Source: Pseudomonas syringae
GTDB taxonomy: Bacteria > Pseudomonadota > Gammaproteobacteria > Pseudomonadales > Pseudomonadaceae
Direction: 5' to 3'
Assembly: GCF_021606685.1 (NCBI RefSeq)
Contig: NZ_WKCB01000005.1
Span: forward strand, 83,201 to 147,200
Length of the DNA stretch: 64,000 nt
Under the pieces are notes generated by a model. That model worked only from the letters and a program-made list of their open reading frames with translations. It had not been told where the DNA came from and did not search any database. The position numbers and the translations under genes are program-made. Positions 9,106 to 19,666 of the stretch are shown here, piece by piece. How positions within the stretch are numbered: position 1 is the first letter of the stretch; every line of letters starts with the position of its first letter.

Positions 9106-12100
9106 ATGGAGCGTCTGATACGCTTTTTTGCCGCTTTGACCCGTTGGGGCCTTGGCCTGTGCGCCCTCCTGTTGGTGCTGGCTGCGGTGTATGTGAGCCT
9201 CGGCCGTGAATTGACCCCGTTGGTAGCCGAGTACCGCGCCGAAGTCGAGGCCAAGGCCCAGGCTGCGGTGGACATGCCGCTGCACATCGGCCGCCTGGAA
9301 GGGCGCTGGAGCGGTTTCGCCCCGGTGTTGCTGGCCCACGACGTGATGGTGGGCGAGGGCAGCAGCGCCTTGCGCCTGGATCAGGTTGAAGTGGTGCCGG
9401 ATATCTGGGCCAGCCTGATGGCGCGTGAAGTGCGCCTCGCACACCTGGAACTCAGCGGCCTGCAACTGAGCGTCAAAGAGGACCAGGACGGCCACTGGGC
9501 ATTACAAGGCTTGCCGGTGCAGGACGACCAGCCGCTGGACCCGGAGCAATTGCTCAAGCGGATGCAGGTGGTCAAGCGCCTGTCGCTGTTCGACAGCCAG
9601 GTCACCTTGCAGCCCTTCGACCAGGCACCGCGAACCCTGACCTATGTGGGCCTGAGCCTGCACACCGGCCTCAACCGCCAGCGTCTGGATGCCCGCGTGA
9701 CCCTGCCCGACGGCCAGCCTCTTGCCCTTAGCCTGCGCACCCGGATTCGTGCGAGCCAATGGAAGGACGGTGAAGTCGACGCCTATCTGAGCCTGCCCCA
9801 AAGCGATTGGGCCAAGTGGGTTCCTGCCAAGCTGACCCAGCAATGGAAGCTTACGCAGTTCAAGGCCGGCGGCGAATTTTGGCTGAGTTGGGCCAAGGGC
9901 ACCGTGCAAAGCGCGGTGGTGCGCCTCAACTCGCCACAGGTTAAGGGCAGCTACGCCGAGCGCAAACCTGTGCATATCGAGAACCTCGCCCTGACCGCCT
10001 ACGTGCAGCGCGGTGAAACCGGGCTCAAGGTGTTGTTCGATTCCCTCGCGATGAACCTGGGCGAGACACGCTGGGAATCGCGTCTGCAATTGCAGCAAAC
10101 GCTGGCGACCGACAAGGCCCAGGAAGTCTGGAAACTGCAGGCTGACCGCCTCGACCTCACGCCCATCACGCCGCTGCTGAATGCCTTGGCACCGTTACCC
10201 GAAGGCTTTGCCAAAACCGTCGAGCACCTCAAGGCCACTGGCCTGTTGCGTAACGTGCTGGTGGATTTCCGTCCCCAGGACACCAGCGACCAGAAAGTCA
10301 GTTTTGCCGCCAACCTGGAACGCGTAGGGTTCGATGCGTATTTCGGTGCGCCGGCTGCGCGAAACGTTTCCGGCAGCATCAGTGGCGACTTGGGGCAGGG
10401 CGAGTTGCGCATGGACAGCAAGGATTTTTCCCTGCACCTGGACCCGATCTTCGCCAAGCCCTGGCAGTACATCCAGGCCAACGCCCGCCTGACGTGGAAG
10501 CTGGATAAACAAGGCTTCACCCTGATTGCCCCGTATATCAAGGTGCTGGGTGAAGAGGGCAAGATCGCTGCAGACTTCCTCATTCGCCTGCATTTTGACC
10601 ACAGCCAGGAAGACTATATGGACCTGCGGGTCGGCCTGGTCGACGGTGACGGGCGTTTCACTCCCAAGTACCTGCCCGCGGTGCTGAGCCCGGCCCTGGA
10701 CGAATGGCTGCGCACCGCGATTCTCAAGGGCGCGGTCGATCAAGGCTTCTTCCAGTACCAGGGTTCGTTGAACCACGACGCGCTGCCCGCTTCGCGCAAT
10801 ATCAGCCTGTTCTTCAAGGTGCATGACGCCGAGCTGGCGTTCCAGCCTGGCTGGCCCCATGTGAGCAAGGTCAAGGGTGAAGTGTTTGTCGAGGAAACCG
10901 GTGTGCGCATCCTTGCCAGCAAGGGCCAGTTGCTCGACACCAAGGTCAAGGACATCTACGTCAATATTCCCCACGCGCCAGCGGGCAAGGACAGCCACCT
11001 GTTGCTCACCGGTGGTTTTGCCGGTGGCCTGGGCGATGGCCTGAAAATCCTTCAGGAAGCGCCTATCGGCACCGCGTCTACGTTTGCCGGCTGGAAAGGC
11101 GAAGGCGACCTGCAAGGTAAGTTGGACCTGGACATTCCGCTGGCCAAGGGCACCGAACCCAAGATCGTGGTGGACTTCCAGACTGACAAGGCACGCCTGC
11201 AACTGGCCGAGCCCACCCTGGACCTGAGCCAGCTCAAGGGTGAATTCCGTTTTGACAGTGCCAAGGGCCTGAGTGGGCAGAACATCACGGCCCAGGCGTT
11301 CGACCGACCGATCACCGCGCAGATTTTTGCCGACGGCAAACCGGGCGATATCAGCACCCGTATCACCGCCAAGGGCCAGGTCACGGTCAAGCGGCTGACC
11401 GACTGGCTGAAAATCAGCCAGCCACTGCCGGTGTCCGGGGATATCCCGTATCAGCTGCAGGTCAATCTGGACGGTGCCGACAGCCAGTTGATGGTCAACT
11501 CCAACCTCAAAGGCGTAGCGGTGGACCTGCCGGCACCGTTCGGCATGCCGGCCAGCCAGGGGCGTGACAGCACGTTCCGCATGACCTTGCAGGGGGCCGA
11601 GCGTCGTTACTGGTTCGACTATGGCGAGCTGGCGAACTTCACCTTTGCCGCGCCGCCGGACAAACTCAATGATGGCCGTGGCGAACTGTTCCTGGGCGAC
11701 GGCGATGCTGTGCTGCCAGCTGCCAAAGGCTTGCGCATCCGGGGTGTGCTTTCGGAGCTGGACATCGACCCGTGGCGAAAACTGGTTAACCAGTACGCCG
11801 GCAATGACCCGGGCGGCAGTGCCAAGCAACTGCTGAGCGGGGCCGACTTCAAGATTGGCAAGCTCACAGGGTTGGGCACGCAGTTCGATCAGGTCAGCCT
11901 GCAACTGGACCGTAAGCCCGCGGCTTGGGGCCTGAAACTCGACAGCCAGCAGGCAAAAGGCAGCGTGAACCTGCCGGACGCCAAGGGCGCGCCGATTGCG
12001 ATCAACCTGCAGTACGTGAAGCTGCCAGCGGTGGACCCGACGGTACAGGCTGACGAAAATGCACCGGACCCGTTGGCTGATATTGATCCCAAGGATATTC

Positions 12101-12921
12101 CGGCACTCGATATCGCTATTGATCAACTGTTCCAGGGGCCGGACCTGATAGGCGCCTGGTCGCTGAAAATCCGCCCAACCGCCAAAGGCCTGGCCTTCAA
12201 TAGCCTGGACCTGGGGCTCAAGGGCCTGCAACTCAAGGGCGCCGGTGGTTGGGAAGGCGCGCCGGGGGCCAGCAACAGCTGGTACAAGGGCCGCCTGGAT
12301 GGCAAGAATATCGCCGATGTGCTCAAGGGCTGGGGCTTTGCGCCGACCGTGACCAGTGAAGACTTCCACTTGGACGTGGATGGCCGGTGGCCGGGTTCGC
12401 CGGCCTGGGTCGGGCCCAAGCGCTTTTCCGGCAGCCTGGATGCAGCGTTCCGTAAGGGCCAGTTCGTTGAAGTGGAAGGTGGTGCCCAGGCGCTGCGGGT
12501 GTTCGGCCTGCTTAACTTCAACTCCATCGGCCGCCGCCTGCGGCTGGACTTCTCTGATTTGCTCGGTAAAGGGTTGAGTTATGACCGGGTCAAAGGTTTG
12601 CTTGCGGCCAGTAACGGCGTGTTTGTGACCCGCGAGCCCATCACCATGACCGGGCCTTCCACCAATCTGGAACTCAATGGCACCTTGGACTTGGTGGCAG
12701 ACCGCGTCGACGCCAAGCTGCTGGTTACCTTGCCGGTGACCAATAACCTGCCGATCGCCGCATTGATTGTTGGCGCGCCTGCCATTGGCGGCGCGTTGTT
12801 CCTGATCGACAAGCTCATCGGTGACCGTGTTGCGCGCTTTGCCAGTGTGCAATACAAAGTGGAAGGCCCTTGGAAGGACCCGAAAATCACCTTCGACAAG
12901 CCATTTGAAAAACCAAACTGA
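9106..12921 (+). CDS. yhdP: YhdP-family AsmA-like phospholipid transporter
   Basis: 1271 residues, the usual size. An N-terminal membrane anchor (about residues 15-35) is followed by a very long beta-rich region typical of AsmA/VPS13-type bridge proteins, with a C-terminal AsmA-like domain. YhdP, with TamB and YdbH, is thought to carry phospholipids across the periplasm to the outer membrane. It follows rng by 78 bases and precedes the nitrilase-like gene by 48, so the run mreD-maf-rng-yhdP-nit-tldD may be partly cotranscribed. Confidence 0.95.
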   Translation: MERLIRFFAALTRWGLGLCALLLVLAAVYVSLGRELTPLVAEYRAEVEAKAQAAVDMPLHIGRLEGRWSGFAPVLLAHDVMVGEGSSALRLDQVEVVPDIWASLMAREVRLAHLELSGLQLSVKEDQDGHWALQGLPVQDDQPLDPEQLLKRMQVVKRLSLFDSQVTLQPFDQAPRTLTYVGLSLHTGLNRQRLDARVTLPDGQPLALSLRTRIRASQWKDGEVDAYLSLPQSDWAKWVPAKLTQQWKLTQFKAGGEFWLSWAKGTVQSAVVRLNSPQVKGSYAERKPVHIENLALTAYVQRGETGLKVLFDSLAMNLGETRWESRLQLQQTLATDKAQEVWKLQADRLDLTPITPLLNALAPLPEGFAKTVEHLKATGLLRNVLVDFRPQDTSDQKVSFAANLERVGFDAYFGAPAARNVSGSISGDLGQGELRMDSKDFSLHLDPIFAKPWQYIQANARLTWKLDKQGFTLIAPYIKVLGEEGKIAADFLIRLHFDHSQEDYMDLRVGLVDGDGRFTPKYLPAVLSPALDEWLRTAILKGAVDQGFFQYQGSLNHDALPASRNISLFFKVHDAELAFQPGWPHVSKVKGEVFVEETGVRILASKGQLLDTKVKDIYVNIPHAPAGKDSHLLLTGGFAGGLGDGLKILQEAPIGTASTFAGWKGEGDLQGKLDLDIPLAKGTEPKIVVDFQTDKARLQLAEPTLDLSQLKGEFRFDSAKGLSGQNITAQAFDRPITAQIFADGKPGDISTRITAKGQVTVKRLTDWLKISQPLPVSGDIPYQLQVNLDGADSQLMVNSNLKGVAVDLPAPFGMPASQGRDSTFRMTLQGAERRYWFDYGELANFTFAAPPDKLNDGRGELFLGDGDAVLPAAKGLRIRGVLSELDIDPWRKLVNQYAGNDPGGSAKQLLSGADFKIGKLTGLGTQFDQVSLQLDRKPAAWGLKLDSQQAKGSVNLPDAKGAPIAINLQYVKLPAVDPTVQADENAPDPLADIDPKDIPALDIAIDQLFQGPDLIGAWSLKIRPTAKGLAFNSLDLGLKGLQLKGAGGWEGAPGASNSWYKGRLDGKNIADVLKGWGFAPTVTSEDFHLDVDGRWPGSPAWVGPKRFSGSLDAAFRKGQFVEVEGGAQALRVFGLLNFNSIGRRLRLDFSDLLGKGLSYDRVKGLLAASNGVFVTREPITMTGPSTNLELNGTLDLVADRVDAKLLVTLPVTNNLPIAALIVGAPAIGGALFLIDKLIGDRVARFASVQYKVEGPWKDPKITFDKPFEKPN

Positions 12922-12969
12922 GAGCCTGTGGAGTAGCATGGCCGCATGCCCATTACGGAGTGTCGGCCC

Positions 12970-13818
12970 ATGTCCTTTGCGGTAATTCAAATGGTCAGCC
13001 AGAGCGATGTGCTGGCCAACCTGGCCCAGGCTCGGCGCTTGCTGGAGCAAGCGGCAGCAGGCGGTGCGAAACTGGCGGTACTGCCGGAAAATTTCGCTGC
13101 CATGGGCCGCCGTGACGTGGCCGATATCGGTCGCGCCGAGGCGTTGGGCGAAGGCCCGATCCTGCCGTGGTTGAAACAGACCGCCCGCGACCTCACCTTA
13201 TGGATAGTGGCCGGCACGCTGCCGTTGCCGCCAGAGGGCCAACCACACGCCAAGCCCAATGCCTGCTCGTTGCTAGTCGATGATCGCGGCGAAATAGTCG
13301 CCCGTTACGACAAGCTGCACCTGTTTGATGTGGATGTAGCGGATGCGCGCGGGCGTTATCGCGAATCCGACGACTATGCTTTCGGTGGCAACGTGGTAGT
13401 GGCGGATACACCGGTGGGGCGTGTGGGGTTGTCGGTGTGCTACGACTTGCGCTTCCCTGAGTTGTACAGCGAGTTGCGTGCAGCAGGGGCTGAATTGATC
13501 ACCGCGCCTTCCGCCTTTACGGCGGTGACCGGCGCAGCGCACTGGGATGTGCTGATTCGCGCGCGGGCTGTCGAGACGCAGTGCTATGTGCTGGCGGCCG
13601 CCCAGGGTGGTGTGCATCCGGGGCCACGGGAAACCTATGGCCACGCGGCGATTATCGACCCGTGGGGGCGCGTACTGAGCCAACAGGATCAAGGCGAAGC
13701 GGTGTTGCTGGCCGAGCGCGACAGCAGTGAACAGGCGTCGATACGGGCGCGCATGCCGGTGGTCAACCATCGGCGCTTTTTCTCGCAGGGCGCGCAGCGA
13801 CCTGCATCAGAACGATGA
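12970..13818 (+). CDS. Carbon-nitrogen hydrolase, Nit/omega-amidase-like
   Basis: 282 residues. The nitrilase-superfamily Glu-Lys-Cys triad is visible: PENFAAMG (Glu, about residue 42), [10 protein letters not shown] (Lys, about residue 115) and [12 protein letters not shown] (Cys, about residue 158). Members closest to this sequence are deaminated-glutathione amidases or omega-amidases that repair metabolites. The ATG at 12970 (MSFAVIQM) is preferred over one eight codons upstream because CGGAG lies nine bases before it and the family begins there. Confidence 0.92.
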   Translation: MSFAVIQMVSQSDVLANLAQARRLLEQAAAGGAKLAVLPENFAAMGRRDVADIGRAEALGEGPILPWLKQTARDLTLWIVAGTLPLPPEGQPHAKPNACSLLVDDRGEIVARYDKLHLFDVDVADARGRYRESDDYAFGGNVVVADTPVGRVGLSVCYDLRFPELYSELRAAGAELITAPSAFTAVTGAAHWDVLIRARAVETQCYVLAAAQGGVHPGPRETYGHAAIIDPWGRVLSQQDQGEAVLLAERDSSEQASIRARMPVVNHRRFFSQGAQRPASER

Positions 13819-13834
13819 ATTTAAGGCCAAACCT

Positions 13835-15277
13835 ATGAGCGAGTTGTTGTCCTCAGTCAGTGAACACCTCCTGGCACCCGGTGGCGTGACCATCGAAAGT
13901 CTGCAAACCGTGCTCGGCGATCTGGCCGGACCCGGCATCGACGCGGCCGACCTGTATTTCCAGGGGCAAATCTCCGAGTCCTGGGCCCTCGAGGACGGCA
14001 TCGTCAAGGAAGGCAGCTTCAACCTTGACCAAGGCGTGGGCGTGCGTGCGCAATCCGGTGAAAAAACCGGTTTTGCCTACAGCAACGCGATCACCCTTGA
14101 AGCCCTGGGCCTGGCGGCGCGTGCCGCGCGGTCGATTTCCCGTGCTGGCCAGAATGGCACGGTACAGGCGTTCAGCACCCAGGACGTGGCGCAGTTGTAC
14201 GCGCCGGATAACCCCCTGGAAGTGATCAGCCGTGCGGAAAAAGTCGATTTGCTCAAGCGTATCGATGCCGCCACTCGCGCCTTGGACCCGCGTATCCAGC
14301 AGGTCACCGTGAGCATGGCCGGCGTGTGGGAGCGCATTCTGGTGGCCTCCACCGACGGCGGGCTGGCGGCGGATGTGCGACCGCTGGTGCGTTTCAATGT
14401 CAGTGTGATCGTCGAGCAGAATGGTCGCCGCGAGCGCGGTGGTCATGGGGGTGGCGGGCGTACCGACTACCGTTACTTCCTGGCTGAAGACCGTGCCATG
14501 GGCTATGCCCGTGAAGCGCTGCGCCAGGCGTTGGTGAACCTGGAAGCGATCCCGGCACCGGCGGGTACATTGCCGGTGGTACTCGGCTCGGGTTGGTCCG
14601 GTGTGTTGCTGCACGAAGCCGTGGGCCATGGCCTGGAAGGCGACTTCAACCGCAAGGGCAGTTCGGCCTACAGCGGGCGCATGGGTGAAATGGTGGCCTC
14701 CAAGCTCTGCACGATTGTCGATGACGGCACCCTGGCCGGTCGCCGTGGCTCGCTGAGCGTCGACGATGAAGGCACGCCGACCGAGTGCACCACGCTGATC
14801 GAAAACGGCGTACTCAAGGGTTACATGCAAGACAAACTCAATGCCCGCCTGATGGGCGTGGCGCGTACGGGTAACGGCCGTCGCGAATCCTATGCGCACC
14901 TGCCGATGCCGCGCATGACCAACACCTACATGCTTGGTGGCGAAAGCGATCCGGCAGAAATCATTGCTTCGGTGAAACGCGGGATCTACTGCGCGAACCT
15001 CGGCGGTGGCCAGGTGGATATCACCAGTGGCAAGTTCGTGTTCTCCACCAGCGAGGCGTACCTGATCGAAGACGGCAAGATCACCGCGCCGGTCAAAGGG
15101 GCCACGTTGATTGGTAACGGGCCGGAAGCCATGAGCAAGGTGTCGATGGTCGGTAACGACCTGTCGCTGGACAGTGGCGTGGGTACATGCGGGAAAGATG
15201 GGCAGTCGGTGCCGGTGGGTGTCGGCCAGCCAACGCTGAAAATCGATGCGATCACCGTGGGTGGCACGGGGTCGTAA
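13835..15277 (+). CDS. tldD: Metalloprotease TldD
   Basis: 480 residues, full length. The zinc-binding [11 protein letters not shown] motif (HExxxH, about residue 260) is present. TldD forms a heterodimer with PmbA/TldE that degrades unfolded peptides, processes microcin B17 and matures some other peptides. The partner pmbA lies 0.7 kb downstream on the same strand, interrupted by yjgA on the opposite strand. The start [17 protein letters not shown] follows the nit gene by 16 bases. Confidence 0.97.
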   Translation: MSELLSSVSEHLLAPGGVTIESLQTVLGDLAGPGIDAADLYFQGQISESWALEDGIVKEGSFNLDQGVGVRAQSGEKTGFAYSNAITLEALGLAARAARSISRAGQNGTVQAFSTQDVAQLYAPDNPLEVISRAEKVDLLKRIDAATRALDPRIQQVTVSMAGVWERILVASTDGGLAADVRPLVRFNVSVIVEQNGRRERGGHGGGGRTDYRYFLAEDRAMGYAREALRQALVNLEAIPAPAGTLPVVLGSGWSGVLLHEAVGHGLEGDFNRKGSSAYSGRMGEMVASKLCTIVDDGTLAGRRGSLSVDDEGTPTECTTLIENGVLKGYMQDKLNARLMGVARTGNGRRESYAHLPMPRMTNTYMLGGESDPAEIIASVKRGIYCANLGGGQVDITSGKFVFSTSEAYLIEDGKITAPVKGATLIGNGPEAMSKVSMVGNDLSLDSGVGTCGKDGQSVPVGVGQPTLKIDAITVGGTGS

Positions 15278-15322
15278 CAGGTGGAGCTTAGGGTGGCGAT
15301 GACCGCCACCCCGGGAAGGGCA

Positions 15323-15844
15323 TCAACGCAGGCCGCGTTGAGTCTCGTCCAGCTCACGGATGTATTTGAAGATTTTACGGCTGGTGGCCGGCGCCTTGTT
15401 ATGCGCCTGCTCGTGCTGGGCCTGACGGATCAGGGAGCGCAGTTGCTGGCGGTCCGCGTCCGGGTAGTCCAGCACGAATTTCTCCAGCACCGCGTCATCG
15501 CCCGAAATCAGGCGGTCACGCCAACGCTCCAGGTTATGGAAGCGTTCGTTGTACTGGCGAGTGGAGGCATCGGTTTGATCAAGCAGGGCCAGAATGGCGT
15601 CAGTGTCCTGATCGCGCATCAGCTTGCCGATAAACATGATGTGCCGTTTACGCGCGATATTCGCGGTGTGCTTGGGTGCATCCGCAAGCGCCCGGCGCAT
15701 TTCGTCGGTCAGTGGCAGTTTTGCAATCAAGTCTTTTTTGAGCGTTGTAAGGCGCTCGCCGAGGTCAACCAGAGCATGCAGCTCACGTTTGACCTGGGTT
15801 TTGCTTTTCTCCCCATCGAGGGAGTCGTCGTAAGAATCAACCAT
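15323..15844 (-). CDS. yjgA: Ribosome biogenesis factor YjgA (DUF615)
   Basis: 173 residues, charged and helical. Signatures include [21 protein letters not shown] at the N-terminus and a C-terminal basic segment ending FKYIRELDE. YjgA associates with late 50S subunit precursors. It sits between tldD and pmbA on the other strand, an arrangement I recall from other pseudomonads. The start at 15844 (MVDSYDD) is preferred over an ATG five codons upstream, as it matches the family. Confidence 0.93.
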   Translation of the reverse strand: MVDSYDDSLDGEKSKTQVKRELHALVDLGERLTTLKKDLIAKLPLTDEMRRALADAPKHTANIARKRHIMFIGKLMRDQDTDAILALLDQTDASTRQYNERFHNLERWRDRLISGDDAVLEKFVLDYPDADRQQLRSLIRQAQHEQAHNKAPATSRKIFKYIRELDETQRGLR

Positions 15845-15952
15845 GGTGGCAGTCCGCAAAGAAACGCCGCCATGATAACCAGTCGGGGGCCGCTTGTCCG
15901 GCCCGGTCGCTCGATGGCCTTAACCGAAAGCAGAATTTGAGTGGAGAAAACC

Positions 15953-17299
15953 ATGAGTGCAGCCCAAAGCGTCGGTCCGCAAGCGTTACCGGCACTGCAG
16001 GAACAAGTCGAGCAGATCCTTGCCGAGGCCAAGCGCCAGGGGGCCAGCGCCTGTGAAGTGGCGGTTTCGCTGGAGCAGGGGCTGTCGACGTCGGTGCGCC
16101 AGCGGGAAGTGGAAACCGTCGAATTCAACCGTGACCAGGGTTTTGGCATCACGTTGTATGTTGGGCAGCGCAAAGGCTCGGCCAGCACTTCGGCCAGCGG
16201 CCCGGAGGCGATTCGCGAAACGGTCGCTGCCGCACTGGCGATTGCCAAGCACACCTCCGAGGATGAAAGCTCGGGCCTGGCCGACAAAGCGTTGATGGCC
16301 AAGGACCTCAAGGACTTTGACCTGTTCCATGCCTGGGACATCACGCCTGAACAAGCCATCGAACAAGCGCTGACCTGCGAAGCGGCGGCGTTCGATGCCG
16401 ATCCCCGCATCAAGAACGCAGATGGCACCACGTTGAGCACCCACCAAGGTTGCCGCGTGTATGGCAACAGCCATGGTTTCATTGGCGGTTATGCCTCGAC
16501 GCGCCATAGCTTGAGCTGCGTGATGATTGCCGAGGCCAATGGCCAGATGCAACGCGACTACTGGTACGACGTGAACCGTCAGGGCGACTTGCTGGCAGAC
16601 CCTGCCAGCATTGGCCAGCGCGCGGCGCAACGCGCCGCGAGCCGTCTGGGCGCGCGCCCGGTACCGACCTGTGAAGTGCCGGTGCTGTTTTCGGCCGAGC
16701 TGGCGGGTGGCTTGTTCGGCAGCTTCCTGGGCGCAATTTCGGGCGGCAACCTGTACCGCAAGTCGTCGTTCCTGGAAGGCGCGATTGGCCAGAAACTGTT
16801 CCCCGAGTGGCTGACCATCGATGAGCGTCCACACCTGATGCGGGCCATGGGCAGCTCGGCGTTCGACGGTGATGGCCTGGCGACTTATGCCAAGCCGTTC
16901 GTCGAGAACGGTGAGTTGGTGTCCTACGTCTTGGGTACTTATTCCGGGCGCAAGCTTGGCCTGCCGAGCACTGCCAACTCCGGCGGCGTGCATAACCTGT
17001 TTGTAACCCATGGCGATGAAGACCAGGCGGCGCTGCTGCGGCGCATGGGCCGCGGCCTGCTGGTGACCGAGCTGATGGGGCATGGCCTGAACATGGTCAC
17101 CGGTGATTATTCCCGTGGGGCGGCGGGTTTCTGGGTAGAAAACGGCGAGATTCAATTCGCGGTCCAGGAAGTCACCATCGCCGGCAATATGCGCGATATG
17201 TTCAAGCAGATTGTTGCCGTGGGCAATGACCTGGAACTGCGCAGCAACATTCGTACGGGGTCGGTATTGATCGAGCGCATGACGGTCGCCGGCAGCTGA
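15953..17299 (+). CDS. pmbA: Metalloprotease-like subunit PmbA (TldE)
   Basis: 448 residues, full length. It is the TldD paralogue and partner that lacks the HExxxH zinc motif but keeps the fold (for example LMGHGLNMVTGDYSRGAAGFW near the C-terminus). The ATG at 15953 is preceded by GGAG seven bases away; a GTG four codons upstream overlaps that site. A strong terminator follows, so this ends the transcript. Confidence 0.96.
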   Translation: MSAAQSVGPQALPALQEQVEQILAEAKRQGASACEVAVSLEQGLSTSVRQREVETVEFNRDQGFGITLYVGQRKGSASTSASGPEAIRETVAAALAIAKHTSEDESSGLADKALMAKDLKDFDLFHAWDITPEQAIEQALTCEAAAFDADPRIKNADGTTLSTHQGCRVYGNSHGFIGGYASTRHSLSCVMIAEANGQMQRDYWYDVNRQGDLLADPASIGQRAAQRAASRLGARPVPTCEVPVLFSAELAGGLFGSFLGAISGGNLYRKSSFLEGAIGQKLFPEWLTIDERPHLMRAMGSSAFDGDGLATYAKPFVENGELVSYVLGTYSGRKLGLPSTANSGGVHNLFVTHGDEDQAALLRRMGRGLLVTELMGHGLNMVTGDYSRGAAGFWVENGEIQFAVQEVTIAGNMRDMFKQIVAVGNDLELRSNIRTGSVLIERMTVAGS

Positions 17300-17313
17300 T
17301 TCGTCCGCCTCTC

Positions 17314-17352
17314 AAAAAAAGCGCGCTACCTCACGGATAGCGCGCTTTTTTT
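17314..17352 (+). terminator. Rho-independent terminator after pmbA
   Basis: An 8-base-pair GC-rich stem (gcgcgcta / tagcgcgc) is flanked by seven A and seven T residues, so it may work in both directions. Confidence 0.9.
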
Positions 17353-17393
17353 GTGCCTGCAATTCAGTGGGAGCATGATGCCGCCATTGCGTT

Positions 17394-17428
17394 GATTCTC
17401 AATATCATTTAATAATAAATATCATTAC
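17394..17428 (+). promoter_or_regulatory. Probable Fur box upstream of fagA
   Basis: The AT-rich block gattctcaatatcattt and the following aataataaatatcattacc form overlapping NAT(A/T)AT hexamers. Read on the minus strand it contains aatgatattgagaatc, close to the Fur consensus GATAATGATAATCATTATC. It lies 17 bases before the fagA start. The homologous fagA-fumC-orfX-sodA operon of P. aeruginosa is Fur-repressed, which supports the call. Confidence 0.85.
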
Positions 17429-17444
17429 CGAATGAGTGTGGATC

Positions 17445-17840
17445 ATGAGTTCTGTCCTGCATGAGGATCCCTACCTGGAGAGCTGGCGCTGGATGAGTCG
17501 TCAGATTCGCTGTGGCCTCGATCCCAATGAACCTCGCCTGATCGAACATTACCTCAACGAGGGTCGATACCTGGCGTGCTGCACCGCCACCCATCCGTGG
17601 ACGATCGCCGAAACGTCATTCCGCCTGCTGATCGACACCGCGAGCGATATCGCTTTGCCATGGCATTGGCGGTCCACCTGCCTTGACCAGGCCTGGCGCC
17701 CATTGCGCGACCTGGAAAAACTCTCCCACTGTGCCTGCCGCCTCAAGCGCTGGCAGACCTTTGCCTGGCAATTGGCGACGTGCGAATTGCTGCCATCCCT
17801 ATCTGTTTCTGACCTGGTGCAAGGATCTTCCGATGAGTAA
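17445..17840 (+). CDS. fagA: Fur-associated protein FagA
   Basis: 131 residues of unknown biochemical function. It is unusually rich in cysteine (positions 23, 45, 46, 79, 96, 98, 113) and tryptophan (eight residues), with an HPW motif and a LPWHW motif. It has no signal peptide or clear membrane helix. It matches FagA by name-giving context: directly after a Fur-type box and before fumC, orfX and sodA. The ATG at 17445 (MSSVLHEDPYL) is chosen over a GTG three codons upstream. Its stop overlaps the fumC start by eight bases, implying translational coupling. A metal or Fe-S role is only a guess from the cysteines. Confidence 0.9.
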   Translation: MSSVLHEDPYLESWRWMSRQIRCGLDPNEPRLIEHYLNEGRYLACCTATHPWTIAETSFRLLIDTASDIALPWHWRSTCLDQAWRPLRDLEKLSHCACRLKRWQTFAWQLATCELLPSLSVSDLVQGSSDE

Positions 17841-19209
17841 CACCCGTATCGAACGCGACAGCATGGGCGAACTGCAAGTGCCTGCCGAGGCGCTGTATGG
17901 CGCGCAAACCCAGCGCGCGGTGAACAATTTCCCGATCAGCAACCAACGCATGCCAGCGCAGTTCGTTCGCGCCCTGATCCTGGCGAAGGCCGCTGCCGCC
18001 AAGGTCAACGTCGACCTCCAGCAGATCAGCGAAGGGCAGGGCAAAGCCATCGTCGACGCAGCGCAAGGCTTGCTGGAAGGCGATTTCATGCAGCACTTCC
18101 CGGTGGACATCTTCCAGACCGGCTCGGGCACCAGCTCCAACATGAACGCCAACGAAGTGATCGCAACCCTCGCCAGCCGTTTGCTGGGCGAGGCGGTCAA
18201 CCCTAACGATCATGTGAACTGCGGCCAAAGCAGCAACGACATCATCCCGACCACCATCCACGTGAGCGCCGCGCTGGTGCTGCACGAGCAGACGCTGCCG
18301 GCGCTGCTGCACCTGGTACAGGTGATCGAGCAGAAGGCCCAGGAGGTTCACCCCTTCATCAAGACCGGTCGTACCCACCTGATGGACGCGATGCCGGTTC
18401 GCATGAGCCAGGTGCTCAATGGCTGGGCGCAACAGCTCAAGGCCAATATCGCCCATCTGCAGGACCTGCTGCCGAGCCTGCAAGCCCTGGCCCAGGGCGG
18501 TACGGCGGTGGGGACCGGGATCAACGCACACCCGCAATTCGCTGCACGCTTCAGCCAGCAGCTGAGCAGCCTGACCGGTGTGAAGTTCACCCCGGGCAAG
18601 AACCTGTTCGCGCTGATCGGTTCCCAGGACACCGCCGTCGCCGTTTCCGGCCAACTCAAAGCCACCGCCGTGTCACTGATGAAAATCGCCAACGACCTGC
18701 GCTGGATGAACTCCGGCCCATTGGCCGGCCTTGGCGAAATCGAGCTGGAAGGTCTGCAGCCGGGCTCGTCGATCATGCCTGGCAAGGTCAATCCGGTGAT
18801 CCCGGAAGCAACCGCGATGGTCGCCGCACAGGTTATCGGCAATGACACAGTGATCACCGTGGCCGGTCAATCGGGCAACTTCGAGCTGAACGTGATGCTG
18901 CCGATCATCGCTCAGAACCTGCTCAGCAGCCTTGAACTGCTGGCCAATTCCAGTCGCCTGCTGGCGGACAAGGCCATCGCCAGCTTCAAGGTCAACGAGG
19001 CCAAGCTCAAGGAGGCGCTGTCGCGCAACCCGATCCTGGTCACCGCACTCAACCCGATCATTGGTTACCAGAAGGCTGCTGAAATCGCCAAGAAGGCTTA
19101 TCAGCAGGGCCGTCCGGTGATTGATGTCGCCCTCGAGCACACCGACTTGCCGCGCAGCCAACTGGAGGTCCTGCTGGACCCGGAAAAGCTCACGGCCGGC
19201 GGCGTGTAA
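17833..19209 (+). CDS. fumC: Class II fumarase FumC, iron-independent
   Basis: 458 residues. The superfamily signature GSSIMPGKVNP is intact (about residue 315), as are GTRTHL-like and QSSNDxxPT segments. It interconverts fumarate and malate in the TCA cycle without an Fe-S cluster, so it replaces class I fumarase under iron limitation or oxidative stress. It lies second in the Fur-type operon, overlapping fagA and 27 bases before orfX. Confidence 0.98.
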   Translation: MSNTRIERDSMGELQVPAEALYGAQTQRAVNNFPISNQRMPAQFVRALILAKAAAAKVNVDLQQISEGQGKAIVDAAQGLLEGDFMQHFPVDIFQTGSGTSSNMNANEVIATLASRLLGEAVNPNDHVNCGQSSNDIIPTTIHVSAALVLHEQTLPALLHLVQVIEQKAQEVHPFIKTGRTHLMDAMPVRMSQVLNGWAQQLKANIAHLQDLLPSLQALAQGGTAVGTGINAHPQFAARFSQQLSSLTGVKFTPGKNLFALIGSQDTAVAVSGQLKATAVSLMKIANDLRWMNSGPLAGLGEIELEGLQPGSSIMPGKVNPVIPEATAMVAAQVIGNDTVITVAGQSGNFELNVMLPIIAQNLLSSLELLANSSRLLADKAIASFKVNEAKLKEALSRNPILVTALNPIIGYQKAAEIAKKAYQQGRPVIDVALEHTDLPRSQLEVLLDPEKLTAGGV

Positions 19210-19236
19210 TCACCGACTCTGCTTTGGAGGCACACC

Positions 19237-19665
19237 ATGGAGCACTGGAAACGCACGATCGAACGGGCCAATCGCTGCTTTATGCAGGGCGAGCTGGTTG
19301 ACGCTCGCGAGGCCTATTTGCAAGCCCTGGCCCTGGCTCAAGTGTTGTTCGAACGCTGGGCGGATGCCGACGAAGCAGTGGCGGCTTGCGTCATTTCCCA
19401 TCACAACCTGGCGGACCTGCACCTGCGCCTGAACCAGCCCGAGGAAAGCGCCGAATACCTCTGCGCCATTCATCAGCGCTTGCTGCAGACCATGCAGGAC
19501 CCGCGCCTGAGCCCGCAATTGCGCGAAGCGGCCCTGCGCCAGAGCAGCAAAACCTACGTCGAATTGTTGAATTTCATCAGCGACCACGGTGAATACCCGC
19601 GCACCCATCGCTTGCTGGGCGGTACTGCGACGCAACCGACCACGTCTCAATACGGAGCACATTGA
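19237..19665 (+). CDS. OrfX, conserved helical protein of the fumC-sodA operon
   Basis: 142 residues, predicted all-helical and soluble. Alternating helices such as [20 protein letters not shown] and [17 protein letters not shown] look like degenerate TPR repeats. The function is unknown. A good TTTGGAGG site precedes the ATG. It always sits between fumC and sodA in the Pseudomonas operon, and sodA begins one base after its stop codon, so coupling to sodA is likely. Confidence 0.85.
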   Translation: MEHWKRTIERANRCFMQGELVDAREAYLQALALAQVLFERWADADEAVAACVISHHNLADLHLRLNQPEESAEYLCAIHQRLLQTMQDPRLSPQLREAALRQSSKTYVELLNFISDHGEYPRTHRLLGGTATQPTTSQYGAH

Positions 19666-19666
19666 T

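Noticed and set aside
10195..13050. A 951-codon open frame on the minus strand opposite yhdP
   Set aside because: It is a shadow of yhdP caused by strong third-position GC bias. Its product has the His/Gln/Val/Arg-rich makeup of antisense translations, no ribosome site and no family resemblance, while the plus-strand protein matches YhdP along its length.
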